Of a stretch of 64,000 nucleotides of DNA, positions 1 through 8,248 are shown one piece after another. The notes beneath the pieces are model-generated. The model was not told the origin of the DNA. It saw nothing but the letters and a program-made list of their open reading frames with translations, and made no database searches. Every line of letters starts with the position of its first letter. Within the stretch, counting starts at the first letter, position 1. The stretch is taken from contig NZ_JANZNT010000001.1 in NCBI RefSeq assembly GCF_025153455.1, forward strand, positions 1,808,001-1,872,000, in the 5' to 3' direction. A program made the position numbers and the translations under genes. The stretch is from Sphingomonas sp. BGYR3. GTDB lineage: Bacteria > Pseudomonadota > Alphaproteobacteria > Sphingomonadales > Sphingomonadaceae.

Positions 1-249
1 CAGCGCCGCGCCAATGCCGATCAGGATCACCTTCTTGCGCTGATCCGCGGGCAATCCGGCGGCCAGCGCACCGACGACGATCGCATTGTCGCCGGCCAGC
101 ACCAGGTCGATCATCAGCACCGAACCGAATGCAGCCAGCGCCGCCGGCTCACCCAGGTTGGAAAAATCCTTGACGATGTTGGCCCAGATGTCGGCGGGCG
201 ACCCCAGCCCCTGGGCGGCAACGGCAGCATGATAGAACAGATCGAGCAT
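1..249 (-). CDS. TerC family integral membrane protein (partial)
   Basis: Only the N-terminal 83 residues are in the window; the gene runs off the left edge. The visible protein begins MLDLFYHAA and contains the TerC signature DLVLAGDNAIVVG followed by GLPADQRKK, where the acidic and Asn residues sit in the first conserved membrane helix. TerC/YjbE-type proteins are polytopic inner-membrane proteins implicated in Mn2+ or other metal-ion export. The start ATG is preceded by a good AGGAG ribosome-binding site. It lies downstream of rho on the same strand with a 109-bp gap containing a strong hairpin. Family call is firm; the transported ion is inferred from the family. Confidence 0.85.
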   Translation of the reverse strand, partial: MLDLFYHAAVAAQGLGSPADIWANIVKDFSNLGEPAALAAFGSVLMIDLVLAGDNAIVVGALAAGLPADQRKKVILIGIGAAL

Positions 250-264
250 TCCGCGCTCCTAATG

Positions 265-300
265 ACGATGGCGGCCACCGCCAAGCGGAACCGCCATCGT
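265..300 (-). promoter_or_regulatory. 10-bp stem hairpin just upstream of the TerC gene RBS
   Basis: A perfect 10-bp inverted repeat (ACGATGGCGG at 265-274 with CCGCCATCGT at 291-300) forms a stem with a 16-nt loop. In the leftward transcript it ends only a few nucleotides before the AGGAG of the TerC-family gene. No U-tract follows it, so it does not look like an intrinsic terminator. A second, 7-bp hairpin (327-333 with 344-350) lies nearer the rho stop. A leader structure modulating translation, or an mRNA-processing hairpin between rho and terC, is inferred. Confidence 0.5.
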
Positions 301-358
301 CTGAACATTGCTGGCTTCTATGGGTTGCAGGCGATGGTGCCACCGCCTGCAAAACGCA

Positions 359-1615
359 TCACTGATTCATGGAATCGAAGAAATCGTCGTTCGACTTGGA
401 ATCCTTCATCTTGTCGAGCAGGAAGTCCATGGCGTCGGTCGTGCCCATCTGCATCAGGATGCGGCGCAGGACCCACATCTTGGACAGCTTGGACTTGTCG
501 ACCAGCAGCTCTTCCTTGCGGGTGCCGGACTTGCCGACGTCCATCGCCGGGAAAATGCGCTTGTCGGCAACCTTGCGGTCCAGCACGATTTCCGAATTGC
601 CCGTGCCCTTGAACTCTTCAAAGATCACTTCGTCCATCTTGGACCCGGTATCGATCAGCGCGGTGGCGATGATGGACAGCGAACCGCCCTCTTCGATGTT
701 GCGGGCGGCACCAAAGAACCGCTTGGGCCGCTGCAGCGCATTGGCATCGACACCGCCGGTCAGCACCTTGCCCGATGACGGGACGACGGTGTTGTACGCG
801 CGGCCAAGCCGGGTGATCGAATCCAGCAGGATGACGACATCCTTCTTGTGCTCGACCAGGCGCTTGGCCTTTTCGATGACCATTTCGGCGACCTGCACGT
901 GACGCGTGGCGGGCTCGTCAAAGGTGGAGCTGACCACCTCGCCCTTCACGCTGCGCTGCATGTCGGTCACTTCCTCGGGCCGCTCGTCGATCAGCAGGAC
1001 CAGCAGGAACACCTCGGGGTGATTGTCGGTGATCGCCTTGGCGATGTTCTGCAGCATCACCGTCTTGCCGACGCGCGGCGGCGCGACGATCAGCGTGCGC
1101 TGACCCTTGCCCTGCGGGCTGACGATATCGATGACGCGGGCGGACTTGTCCTTCTGCGTCGGGTCGAACGGGTCCAGCTTCAGCTTCTGGTCGGGATAAA
1201 GCGGGGTCAGGTTGTCGAAATTGACGCGGTGGCGCACCGCATCGGGATCGTCGAAATTGACCTTGTTCAGCTTGGTCAGCGCGAAATAGCGTTCGCCGTC
1301 CTTGGGCGCGCGAACCTCGCCCTCCACGGTATCGCCGGTGCGCAGGCCGAATTTGCGGACCTGATTCGGGCTGACATAGATGTCGTCGGGACCGGCCAGG
1401 TAATTGGCCTCGGGCGAGCGCAGAAAGCCAAAGCCGTCCTGCAGCACTTCGATGGTGCCTTCGCCCATGATCTGTTCGCCGTTATCGGCCTGCGCCTTCA
1501 GGATGGCGAACATCAGGTCCTGCTTGCGCAGCGTCGAGGCGCTTTCCACGCCCAGCGCTTCGGCCATGCCGACCAGTTCGGCCGGCGGTGTCTTTTTCAA
1601 ATCTTTAAGGTGCAT
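359..1615 (-). CDS. rho: transcription termination factor Rho
   Basis: 418 residues, the normal Rho length. The N-terminal Rho_N domain (about 1-43) is followed by the cold-shock-like RNA-binding domain with DGFGFLRSP (about 60-68). The hexameric ATPase core has the P-loop PPRVGKT (179-185) and Walker [12 protein letters not shown] (Asp210). Rho is an RNA-dependent helicase that ends transcription at untranslated C-rich RNA. There is no clear Shine-Dalgarno before the ATG; instead a short CGGAT/ATCCG palindrome abuts it, which may relate to Rho autoregulation (inference). It lies on the leftward side of the predicted origin, downstream of hemJ. Confidence 0.98.
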   Translation of the reverse strand: MHLKDLKKTPPAELVGMAEALGVESASTLRKQDLMFAILKAQADNGEQIMGEGTIEVLQDGFGFLRSPEANYLAGPDDIYVSPNQVRKFGLRTGDTVEGEVRAPKDGERYFALTKLNKVNFDDPDAVRHRVNFDNLTPLYPDQKLKLDPFDPTQKDKSARVIDIVSPQGKGQRTLIVAPPRVGKTVMLQNIAKAITDNHPEVFLLVLLIDERPEEVTDMQRSVKGEVVSSTFDEPATRHVQVAEMVIEKAKRLVEHKKDVVILLDSITRLGRAYNTVVPSSGKVLTGGVDANALQRPKRFFGAARNIEEGGSLSIIATALIDTGSKMDEVIFEEFKGTGNSEIVLDRKVADKRIFPAMDVGKSGTRKEELLVDKSKLSKMWVLRRILMQMGTTDAMDFLLDKMKDSKSNDDFFDSMNQ

Positions 1616-1764
1616 CGGATGAATCCGTAGGAGCTTGGGGGGAAATGCCGGCGCAGTTCAGGACGAACGCGCACTGGGCGGGCAAGAAAGCGGGACAGGG
1701 GCGGTGAATGGCCGCCACCCGCTATCCCTTCAGGTAAGCGGCCCGCCCTGCCCCGTCAAGCGGA

Positions 1765-2220
1765 TCAGAAGGGCTGAACGATGGCCAGAATGACGATCAG
1801 CGTGACAGCCAGCGCCGGCACCTCGTTCAGCATCCGCAGCTGGCGGGGTTTCAACGACGCCCGCCCCTTGGCCAGGCCCTTGGCATAGGCGACCGCCCAG
1901 CCATGATATCCGGACAGCAGGACGACGATCAGCAGCTTGGCATGCAGCCATCCCAGCCCCGGCTGCCCGTCGAACAGGCCCAGATGCGCCGCCAGGACCA
2001 GCCCCAGCACCCACACCAGGATCAGGCTGGGCGTCAGGATCATCTTGCGCAGCTTTGCCTCGCGCTCGATCCAGCGCGCGGGTTCCGCCGGATCGCCCAG
2101 CCCTTCCTGATGATGGACCAGATAACGCGGCAGGATGAACAGCCCGGCCATCCAGAAAATGACGAAGATCAGATGCGCTGCCTTCACCCATGGATAGGCA
2201 AGGCCCAGAAATCCCGTCAC
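1765..2220 (-). CDS. hemJ: protoporphyrinogen IX oxidase HemJ
   Basis: 151 residues, start GTG. The GTG overlaps the hemE stop (GTGA at 2217-2220), so translation is probably coupled. The protein is a small four-helix membrane protein of the HemJ/UPF0093 family: KAAHLIFVIFWMAGLFILPR with the family His early in helix 1, the WIEREAKLRKMILTPSLIL segment, and a second conserved His in LGWLHAKLL. HemJ oxidises protoporphyrinogen IX to protoporphyrin IX in species lacking HemG and HemY. Pairing with hemE gives two steps of haem synthesis in one transcript. The 149-bp gap to rho shows no obvious terminator. Confidence 0.93.
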   Translation of the reverse strand: MTGFLGLAYPWVKAAHLIFVIFWMAGLFILPRYLVHHQEGLGDPAEPARWIEREAKLRKMILTPSLILVWVLGLVLAAHLGLFDGQPGLGWLHAKLLIVVLLSGYHGWAVAYAKGLAKGRASLKPRQLRMLNEVPALAVTLIVILAIVQPF

Positions 2221-3278
2221 GACGTCTTTCCTCCACGCAGTCTGGCCAGCGCCTGCTCGACATGAGCGATCGGCGTATCCTGCTGGATGCCATGGCCCAG
2301 GTTGAACACATGCGGCCGGTCGCCCAGCGCATCGACAATCCCGTCAATCGCATCGTCCAGCACCGCGCCGCCCGCAATCAGCGCCAGCGGATCCAGGTTC
2401 CCCTGCACCGGCATCCCGGCGGGCAACGCAGCGGCGGCCCAGCGCGGATCGACCGTCTCGTCCAGCCCGACCGCATCGGCCCCGGTTTCGCGGGCATAGG
2501 CGGCCAGCTTGCCACCCGCCCCCTTGGGAAAGGCGATAATCGGCGCGTCGGGATGCAGCGCCTTCAGCCCCGCGACGATCCGCGCGGTCGGCGCGATGAC
2601 CCATCGTTCGAACTGTGCGGGGCTCAGCGATCCGGCCCAGCTGTCGAACAATTGCACCGCATCGACGCCCGCCTCGATCTGCTTGGCCAGATAAGCGATG
2701 GTCATCGCCTCGATCCGGTCGACCAGCGCCTGCATCAATCCGGGATCGGCATGGGCCAGCCGCCGCGCCTCGGCCTGTTCGCGGCTGCCCTGTCCGGCGA
2801 TCATATAGGTCGCAACGGTCCACGGGCTGCCCGCAAAGCCCAGAAAGGTCGTGCTGGCCGGCAATGCCGCCCGCACGCCGCGCACGGTGGCATAAACGGG
2901 GTCCAGCGCCGATGCGTCCTCGATCAGCGTGTCCAGCGTCGCGCCATCGGTAATGGTGGGGGCCAGGCGGGGACCTTCCCCGGTTTCGAACCACAGCTTC
3001 TGGCCCAGGGCCATCGGCACGACCAGAATGTCGGAAAACAGGATCGCACCGTCGAACCCGAACCGGCGGATCGGCTGAATGGTGATTTCCGTCGCCGCCT
3101 CCGGATCCATGGCCAGTGCCAGGAAGCCGCCCTTCTCCGCCCGCAACGCCCGATATTCCGGCAGATAGCGGCCGGCCTGCCGCATGAACCAGACGGGGGG
3201 AGGATCACGCCGCTCGCCGCGCAGAACGGCCAGCAGGGACTTGTCGGTCGGGGAATCGGACAGAGCGGGCTCTCCCAT
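2217..3278 (-). CDS. hemE: uroporphyrinogen decarboxylase
   Basis: 353 residues, typical for HemE. The N-terminus carries the signature WFMRQAGRYLPEYR, whose Arg residues bind substrate carboxylates; FSDILVVPMALG and GFAGSPWT follow, and FNLGHGI lies near the end. It decarboxylates the four acetate side chains of uroporphyrinogen III to give coproporphyrinogen III in the cytosol. Its upstream region is the predicted chromosomal origin, so it is transcribed away from the origin, as in Caulobacter. hemJ follows with a 4-base overlap. Confidence 0.98.
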   Translation of the reverse strand: MGEPALSDSPTDKSLLAVLRGERRDPPPVWFMRQAGRYLPEYRALRAEKGGFLALAMDPEAATEITIQPIRRFGFDGAILFSDILVVPMALGQKLWFETGEGPRLAPTITDGATLDTLIEDASALDPVYATVRGVRAALPASTTFLGFAGSPWTVATYMIAGQGSREQAEARRLAHADPGLMQALVDRIEAMTIAYLAKQIEAGVDAVQLFDSWAGSLSPAQFERWVIAPTARIVAGLKALHPDAPIIAFPKGAGGKLAAYARETGADAVGLDETVDPRWAAAALPAGMPVQGNLDPLALIAGGAVLDDAIDGIVDALGDRPHVFNLGHGIQQDTPIAHVEQALARLRGGKTS

Positions 3279-3279
3279 C

Positions 3280-3302
3280 TATAAAAGTAAAAGAAATAGA
3301 AT
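3280..3302. other. AT-rich tract, candidate DNA unwinding element of oriC
   Basis: Only 3 of 23 bases are G or C, very unusual in this GC-rich window. It starts next to the hemE start codon and may double as part of the hemE promoter. It is followed by a GAATC (GANTC) site at 3299-3303. A role as the origin's melting region is inferred from position and composition. Confidence 0.55.
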
Positions 3303-3432
3303 CTGGTTGAAGTGATGGTTGGTCCGTGGACAGGGCGGAATTAGCCGCTCGTGCCGGAAATGCCAACAGCTTGACGTTGGCGGACGGCGAGAACGCGGCG
3401 ATTCACCCGCTCTGTCCACATCGTCCACATTC

Positions 3433-3441
3433 TGTGGATAA
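3433..3441 (-). promoter_or_regulatory. DnaA box (perfect)
   Basis: TGTGGATAA on the plus strand is the exact complement of the consensus TTATCCACA. Confidence 0.8.
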
Positions 3442-3464
3442 CATCATCCCCCTGTCGACGGGGA

Positions 3465-3473
3465 TGTGGACAA
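3465..3473 (-). promoter_or_regulatory. DnaA box (8/9)
   Basis: TGTGGACAA reads TTGTCCACA on the minus strand, one mismatch to the DnaA-box consensus. Confidence 0.65.
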
Positions 3474-3481
3474 TCGCCCGC

Positions 3482-3490
3482 TTATCCACG
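3482..3490 (+). promoter_or_regulatory. DnaA box (8/9)
   Basis: TTATCCACG differs from the consensus only at the last base. Confidence 0.65.
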
Positions 3491-3543
3491 CCTCGATGCG
3501 GCTTGGCGGAAGGGCGGGGTTGCGCTAGCGCTTGTTCGCCCGC

Positions 3544-3552
3544 TTATCCACA
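3544..3552 (+). promoter_or_regulatory. DnaA box (perfect)
   Basis: TTATCCACA matches the consensus exactly. It lies 19 bp before the chosen ppsR start, so DnaA binding could also affect ppsR expression (inference). Confidence 0.8.
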
Positions 3553-3570
3553 GGAGCATCGACAGCGCCC

Positions 3571-4383
3571 GTGCAACTGCATCTCCACCTGCTCTCGGAC
3601 TCGACCGGCGAGACGCTGGAGAATATCGCAAAGGCCGCGCTTGCGCAGTTCGACGATGTCGAGACGATCCGCCATTTCTGGCCGATGGTGCGCTCCGAAA
3701 CGCATCTTGAGCGCATTCTTCAGGAAATCGCCCAGAAACCGGGCTTGGTGCTGTTCACGCTGGTGAACCGCGACATTCGCCGGATGCTGGAAACCCGCTG
3801 CATGGCGCTCGGCCTGCCGCTGGTCGCGCCGCTCGATGCGGTCAACGACGCGCTGACCAGCCTGCTGGGTCAGGAAATGAAGGCGCGGCCGGGGCGTCAG
3901 CACGCGCTGGACGCGGCCTATTTCGCGCGCGTCGATGCGATCCAGTGGACCATCGCGCATGACGACGGCGTCGGATGGGACGATTGGGAGGATGCCGACA
4001 TCCTTCTGGCCGGCGTGTCCCGATCGTCAAAAACGCCGACCAGCATCTATCTGGCCAATCGCGGGTACAAGACGGCGAACATTCCCATCGTGATCGAAAG
4101 CCCGCCGCCCCCTGCCCTGTTCACCCTGCACCGGCCGCTGATCGTCGGCCTGACGACCAGTGCGGAACGGCTGATCCAGGTGCGGCGCAACCGCCTGCTG
4201 TCGCTCAATCAGGCCCCGGAAACCGCCTATGTCGATCAGGATGCGGTGAACCGGGAGGTCGCCTATGCCCGGCGGATGTTCGCTGACAATGGCTGGCCGG
4301 TCATCGACGTCACCCGCCGTTCGATCGAGGAAACGGCCGCCGCCATCGTCACCCTCTATCAGGATCGCCAGAACCCGTCGTGA
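3571..4383 (+). CDS. ppsR: pyruvate,water dikinase / PPDK regulatory protein (DUF299)
   Basis: 270 residues from GTG at 3571, which gives the family-like start xQLHLHLLSDSTGETLE; AGGAG at 3552-3556 is upstream. A TTG at 3532 would add 13 residues. The C-terminal half carries the ADP-binding P-loop GVSRSSKTPTS (148-157 region), typical of this ADP-dependent kinase / pyrophosphorylase family that switches PEP synthase or pyruvate phosphate dikinase off and on by threonine phosphorylation. It is the first gene to the right of the predicted origin and the ortholog by position of Caulobacter's origin-flanking gene. maf overlaps its stop by 4 bases. Confidence 0.92.
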   Translation: MQLHLHLLSDSTGETLENIAKAALAQFDDVETIRHFWPMVRSETHLERILQEIAQKPGLVLFTLVNRDIRRMLETRCMALGLPLVAPLDAVNDALTSLLGQEMKARPGRQHALDAAYFARVDAIQWTIAHDDGVGWDDWEDADILLAGVSRSSKTPTSIYLANRGYKTANIPIVIESPPPPALFTLHRPLIVGLTTSAERLIQVRRNRLLSLNQAPETAYVDQDAVNREVAYARRMFADNGWPVIDVTRRSIEETAAAIVTLYQDRQNPS

Positions 4384-4976
4384 CGCTCGTCCTTGCATCG
4401 ACCAGCCAGTCCCGCCGCGCCATGCTGACCGCGGCGGGCGTGCCGCATGAGGCGCTGGCCAGCGGCGTGGACGAAGATCCCGTCAAGCAGGCGCTGATCG
4501 CCCGCGGCGCGCCGCACCGCGACATCGCCGATGCGCTGGCCGAGCTGAAGGCGGTGAAGGTCAGCCTGATGATCCCGCCTGCCCTGGTGCTGGGCGGGGA
4601 TTCGGTCGTCGCGCTCGACGATGGCCGGTTGCTCGACAAACCGGAAAGCCGGGAACAGGCGGCGGAGCATCTGCGGATGCTGTCGGGCCGCACCCATGAT
4701 CTGTGGTCCGCCGCCGTGATCGCTGAACAGGGGCGCGCGGTGTGGCGCTTCGTCGATCGCGCCCGCCTGACCATGCGTCCGCTCAGCGAGGTGTTCATTC
4801 AGGGCTATCTGGATGCCGAATGGCCCGCCATCGCGGGATGTGTCGGCTGTTACCGGATGGAGGGGCCGGGGGTTCAACTGTTCGCCCGGGTGCAGGGCAG
4901 CCATTTTACCATCCTGGGCATGCCGATGCTGCAAATTCTGGATTATCTGCGCACTCGCGGGGAAATGACGTCATGA
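4380..4976 (+). CDS. maf: Maf-type nucleoside triphosphate pyrophosphatase
   Basis: 198 residues, start GTG overlapping the ppsR stop (GTGA). The N-terminus LVLASTSQSRRAML is the Maf signature, with LGGDSVV and the segment LSGRTHDLWSA completing the active site. Maf proteins hydrolyse non-canonical or methylated NTPs to NMPs as house-cleaning enzymes; which nucleotide is preferred cannot be told here. It is part of the coupled ppsR-maf-aroE-coaE chain, with every junction a 4-base overlap. Confidence 0.92.
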   Translation: MTLVLASTSQSRRAMLTAAGVPHEALASGVDEDPVKQALIARGAPHRDIADALAELKAVKVSLMIPPALVLGGDSVVALDDGRLLDKPESREQAAEHLRMLSGRTHDLWSAAVIAEQGRAVWRFVDRARLTMRPLSEVFIQGYLDAEWPAIAGCVGCYRMEGPGVQLFARVQGSHFTILGMPMLQILDYLRTRGEMTS

Positions 4977-5782
4977 CTGTCCGTGCCGAAGTGATCGGCG
5001 ATCCCATCGCGCATTCGAAATCGCCGATGATCCACCGGTTCTGGATCGACGCCCTTGGCCTCGATGCCGATTATCGCGCCGTCCATGTGACGCCGGACCG
5101 GCTGGGCGATTATCTGTCCGCCGCGCTGGCCGATCCCGACTGGCGCGGGTGCAACGTCACCATCCCGCACAAGCTGGCGATCATGGATCATGTAGATGAT
5201 CCCGGCGACATTCGCGGCACCATCGGCGCGATGAACACCCTGCTGCGTCAGCCGGATGGCGGCGTGATCGGCACCAACACCGATGCCGCCGGATTCTATG
5301 CCCCCATCGCCGATTTCGACCTTGAGGGCGCGCCCGTTGCCGTGATCGGCGCGGGCGGCGCGGCGCGGGCCGTGCTCTATGCCCTCAAACAGGCGGGCGT
5401 GGGCGATGTGACGATGCTCAACCGTTCCCCGCTCAAGGCGATGGGCCTGCTTTCCGTCTTCGGCCTGCGGGGTCAGGTGCTGCCGCTGGATGCGCCGGTG
5501 CCGCCCGTCGCGCTGCTGGTCAACGCCAGTTCGCTGGGGATGACCGGTCAGCCGCCCCTGTCCGTCGATTTGGGCGCCCTGCCCGACGATGCGCTCGTCT
5601 ATGACGCGGTGTATGCGCCGCTTGAAACCGGCCTGCTGGCGGCGGCGCGGGCGCGCGACCTGGAAACGGTGGATGGCCTCGAAATGCTGATCGGCCAGGC
5701 GGCGATCGCGTTCGAACTGTTTTTCGGCGCTGTGCCGCCGCGCGACCGGGACGATGAACTGCGCGCCCTGTTGACCGCATGA
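4973..5782 (+). CDS. aroE: shikimate dehydrogenase (NADP+)
   Basis: 269 residues. The ATG at 4973 overlaps the maf stop (ATGA). Shikimate-binding Ser residues lie in AHSKSPMI (15 and 17); the catalytic Lys is in NVTIPHK (Lys67), with NTDAAG for the paired Asp. The nucleotide-binding loop is GAGGAARA, and NASSLGM is also present. It reduces 3-dehydroshikimate to shikimate in aromatic amino-acid synthesis. The aroE-coaE-dnaQ order next to the origin is a conserved alphaproteobacterial arrangement. Confidence 0.96.
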   Translation: MTVRAEVIGDPIAHSKSPMIHRFWIDALGLDADYRAVHVTPDRLGDYLSAALADPDWRGCNVTIPHKLAIMDHVDDPGDIRGTIGAMNTLLRQPDGGVIGTNTDAAGFYAPIADFDLEGAPVAVIGAGGAARAVLYALKQAGVGDVTMLNRSPLKAMGLLSVFGLRGQVLPLDAPVPPVALLVNASSLGMTGQPPLSVDLGALPDDALVYDAVYAPLETGLLAAARARDLETVDGLEMLIGQAAIAFELFFGAVPPRDRDDELRALLTA

Positions 5783-6396
5783 CGTCATCGCGGCGCCCCG
5801 GCCCGCTGATCCTTGGCCTGACCGGCTCGATCGGCATGGGCAAATCCACCGTGGCCGCGATGTTCCGCGACCAGGGCGTGCCGGTGTTCGATGCCGATGC
5901 CGCCGTTCATGTGCTTCAGGGGCCGGGCGGCGCGATCCTGCCCGCGATCGAGGCGGCGTTTCCCGGCACCACTGGTCCGGGCGGCGTCGACCGGGCATTG
6001 CTCGGCGCAACGGTGTTCGGCAACGACGATGCGATGCGGCGGCTGGAGGGGATCGTCCATCCGGCCGTAGCGGCGGAGCGCCGCGCCTTTCTGGCCGCCC
6101 ATGCCCATGCGCCCCTGGTCGTGCTGGATATCCCGCTCCTGTTCGAAACCGGCGGCGAGTCGCAGGTGGATCTGGTCGCCGTCGTCTCTGCCCCGGCCCC
6201 CGTTCAGCGCGCGCGCGTGCTTGCCCGGCCCGGCATGACGCCCGAAAAATTCGATGCCATCCTGTCGCGTCAGATGCCGGATGCGGAAAAAAGGGTGCGG
6301 GCCGATCATCTTATCCCGACGGGCGGCACGTTGGCCGAAACAAGCGACGCCGTGCGTGCCCTGATCGCTTGCCTGTCGGGCCGGACGGGTGAATAA
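5779..6396 (+). CDS. coaE: dephospho-CoA kinase
   Basis: 205 residues, ATG overlapping the aroE stop (ATGA). The P-loop [12 protein letters not shown] (13-24) is preceded by a short Ser/Arg-rich leader. [22 protein letters not shown] and [12 protein letters not shown] are the typical CoaE substrate-binding segments. It phosphorylates dephospho-CoA at the 3'-OH, the last step of CoA synthesis, in the cytosol. dnaQ follows after 8 bp. Confidence 0.96.
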   Translation: MTSSRRPGPLILGLTGSIGMGKSTVAAMFRDQGVPVFDADAAVHVLQGPGGAILPAIEAAFPGTTGPGGVDRALLGATVFGNDDAMRRLEGIVHPAVAAERRAFLAAHAHAPLVVLDIPLLFETGGESQVDLVAVVSAPAPVQRARVLARPGMTPEKFDAILSRQMPDAEKRVRADHLIPTGGTLAETSDAVRALIACLSGRTGE

Positions 6397-6404
6397 TCTG
6401 CGGG

Positions 6405-7097
6405 ATGAGGGAAATCATCTTCGACACCGAAACCACGGGACTCAGCTTTTCGGCCGGGGACCGGCTGGTGGAAATCGGGTGCGTCGAAATGATCAACCGG
6501 GTCGAAACCGGCCGGGTCTTTCACGCCTATGTGAACCCGGAGCGCCCCATGCCCGCCGCGGCACAGGCGGTTCACGGCCTGTCCGATGCCTTTCTGGCCG
6601 ACAAGCCGCTGTTCACCGACATTGTCGACGATCTCCTCGCCTTTATCGACGGCGATGCGCCGCTGGTCGCCCATAACGCCTCGTTCGACTTCGGCTTTCT
6701 GAACGGCGAACTTGGGCTGTGCGGCCGCCCCATCGTCCCGCTCGACCGGATGGTGGATACCCAGGCGATTGCCCGCGTCCGCCATCCCGGGGCCAAGCAC
6801 AGCCTGGATGCGCTGTGCGCCCGGTACGGCATCGATCAAAGCCGGCGGACCTTTCACGGCGCGCTGCTCGATGCGCAGCTTCTGGCCCAGGTTTATGTCG
6901 AACTGTCCGGCGGGCGACAGATCGGCCTTGGCCTTTCCGAGGAACGCAGCGACGCGATCGCCGTTTCTGATGCCTTGGTCGAACAGGTTGTCCGGCCGCC
7001 CCGTCATTTCGCGCCTTCTGAGGAGGAGCTGGCGCGCCATCGGCGCTTCGTCGCCGATCTCACCTCGCCTCTCTGGGGGGAGGAAACCGTTCACTAG
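6405..7097 (+). CDS. dnaQ: DNA polymerase III epsilon subunit (3'-5' proofreading exonuclease)
   Basis: 230 residues. DEDDh exonuclease motifs: ExoI IIFDTETTGLSF (Asp7, Glu9), ExoII HNASFDFGFLN, and ExoIII FHGALLDAQLLA with the catalytic His and Asp. Epsilon proofreads for the replicative polymerase and binds alpha through its C-terminal tail. It ends the operon that runs from ppsR. Its location beside the predicted origin agrees with other alphaproteobacteria. Confidence 0.95.
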   Translation: MREIIFDTETTGLSFSAGDRLVEIGCVEMINRVETGRVFHAYVNPERPMPAAAQAVHGLSDAFLADKPLFTDIVDDLLAFIDGDAPLVAHNASFDFGFLNGELGLCGRPIVPLDRMVDTQAIARVRHPGAKHSLDALCARYGIDQSRRTFHGALLDAQLLAQVYVELSGGRQIGLGLSEERSDAIAVSDALVEQVVRPPRHFAPSEEELARHRRFVADLTSPLWGEETVH

Positions 7098-7157
7098 AGG
7101 CTGTCTCCGGGCCGCTTGTCGCGCCTGGTTCAGCGTCCAAAATCATTGGAGAATGCC

Positions 7158-7751
7158 ATGGAAATCCGTGTCTCGGGCCATCAGGTCGATACCGGCGCCG
7201 CCCTTAAGGAACATGTCGCGACCCGGCTTCAGGGAATTGCCGACAAATATTTCTCGCGCGCGCTATCGGCTCAGGTCACCTTCGGCCGCGGGCCGCATGA
7301 CAACGGATTTACCTGTGATGTCGTCGCCCATGTGATGCAGGGGCTGATCCTCAAGGCATCGAACATGGCGATGGAGGCGCATCTGTCGTTCGATGGTGCC
7401 GCCGACAAGATCGAAAAGCAGCTGCGCCGATACATGCGCCGCCTGAACGACCGCCATGCCAGCGATGCGATCGCAGCGGCCGAAACCTTTGCCTATGACA
7501 ATGCCGGCTACACCGTGTTCACCGTGCCGGCCGACGATGTGGAAGAGGCGCCGGAACCCGCCGATGCGCCGGTCATCATCGCCGAAACCCGGGTCGATGT
7601 GCCCGATGCCAGCGTGTCGGACGCGGTGATGATGCTCGACCTGCGCAATACCAACGCCCTGTTGTTCAAGAATGTGGGGACGGGCGCGTTCAACATGGTG
7701 TATCGCCGCCACGACGGCACCATCGGCTGGGTCGAACCGAACCGGGCCTGA
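7158..7751 (+). CDS. hpf: long-form ribosome hibernation-promoting factor
   Basis: 197 residues from ATG 7158, with TTGGAGA about 8 bases upstream. The N-terminal S30AE/RaiA-like domain (about 1-105) begins MEIRVSGHQVDTG. After an acidic linker comes the C-terminal dimerisation domain (about 145-197) with LDLRNTNALLFKN and RRHDGTIGWVEP, the hallmark of long HPF, which alone makes 100S ribosome dimers in stationary phase. ptsN follows after 29 bp. The rpoN gene that often precedes hpf-ptsN is absent here; dnaQ is upstream instead. Confidence 0.94.
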   Translation: MEIRVSGHQVDTGAALKEHVATRLQGIADKYFSRALSAQVTFGRGPHDNGFTCDVVAHVMQGLILKASNMAMEAHLSFDGAADKIEKQLRRYMRRLNDRHASDAIAAAETFAYDNAGYTVFTVPADDVEEAPEPADAPVIIAETRVDVPDASVSDAVMMLDLRNTNALLFKNVGTGAFNMVYRRHDGTIGWVEPNRA

Positions 7752-7780
7752 CCGAACGACGGAAGAACCAGTTTAACGCC

Positions 7781-8248
7781 ATGCACAACCTGTCCGATCT
7801 GATCGACCCCGGCTGCGTCTTTGCCGGGGTCCATATTCCGACACGAAAGGCGCTGTTCCAGTTTCTGGGCACTCAGGCTGAACAGCAGTTCGGCCTGAAC
7901 GCCCGGCTGGTGACCGATGCTCTGGGTGACCGGGAAAAGCTGGGCTCGACGGGCTTTGGGGGCGGCTTTGCCATGCCGCACGCCCGCCTGCCCCAGGTCG
8001 GCCGGGTGCGCGGCCTGTTCGTTCAGCTTGCCGCGCCGATCGATTTCGGCGCGGTGGACGATCTGGGCGTCGATCTGGTCTGTGCCCTTCTGTCCCCCGA
8101 ACAATCGGGTGCCCGGCACCTGAAGGCGCTGGCGCTGGTGTCGCGCACCTTTCGCGACCGCACGGTGCGCGAACAGCTGCGCGGCGCCCAGTCGCGCGAT
8201 GCGATGCTTGCCCTTCTGAACGCGATTGATGCCCGCGACGCCGCCTGA
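7781..8248 (+). CDS. ptsN: PTS IIA-like nitrogen-regulatory protein PtsN (EIIA-Ntr)
   Basis: 155 residues. The phosphorylated His is His67 in GGFAMPHARLP, preceded by REKLGSTGFG as in EIIA-Ntr. The protein receives phosphate from EI-Ntr/NPr and signals nitrogen, potassium and envelope status rather than transporting sugar. It follows hpf closely, a common pairing. The downstream thioesterase gene overlaps its end by 20 bp. Confidence 0.94.
   Translation: MHNLSDLIDPGCVFAGVHIPTRKALFQFLGTQAEQQFGLNARLVTDALGDREKLGSTGFGGGFAMPHARLPQVGRVRGLFVQLAAPIDFGAVDDLGVDLVCALLSPEQSGARHLKALALVSRTFRDRTVREQLRGAQSRDAMLALLNAIDARDAA

Larger units (their letters stand above)
3279..3570. other. predicted chromosomal replication origin (oriC)
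   Basis: This 292-bp gene-free stretch lies between divergent hemE and ppsR, the place where Caulobacter oriC is known to lie. It contains perfect DnaA boxes (TTATCCACA) at 3433-3441 (minus) and 3544-3552 (plus), 8/9 matches at 3465-3473 (minus) and 3482-3490 (plus), and 7/9 matches at 3412-3420 and 3421-3429. A 23-nt AT-rich tract at 3280-3302 is a candidate unwinding element. GANTC (CcrM) sites occur at 3253, 3299 and 3400. Inverted repeats CATCCCC/GGGGATG (3445-3466) and the palindrome GCGCTAGCGC (3522-3531) add structure. No TTAA-N7-TTAA CtrA site is visible. The last DnaA box overlaps the ppsR translation-initiation region. Confidence 0.85.

Noticed and set aside
250..358. Mn2+ (yybP-ykoY) riboswitch upstream of terC
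   Set aside because: Gap is too short and lacks the conserved junction sequences; only simple hairpins are seen.
848..1630. Long open frame antisense to rho
   Set aside because: Mirror of GC-rich coding strand; no ribosome-binding site or motif.
2190..3284. Long open frame antisense to hemE
   Set aside because: Caused by high GC3 of hemE; composition Arg/Gln/Pro-rich with no family features.
3279..3570. CtrA binding sites in oriC
   Set aside because: No TTAA-N7-TTAA or full half-sites are visible.
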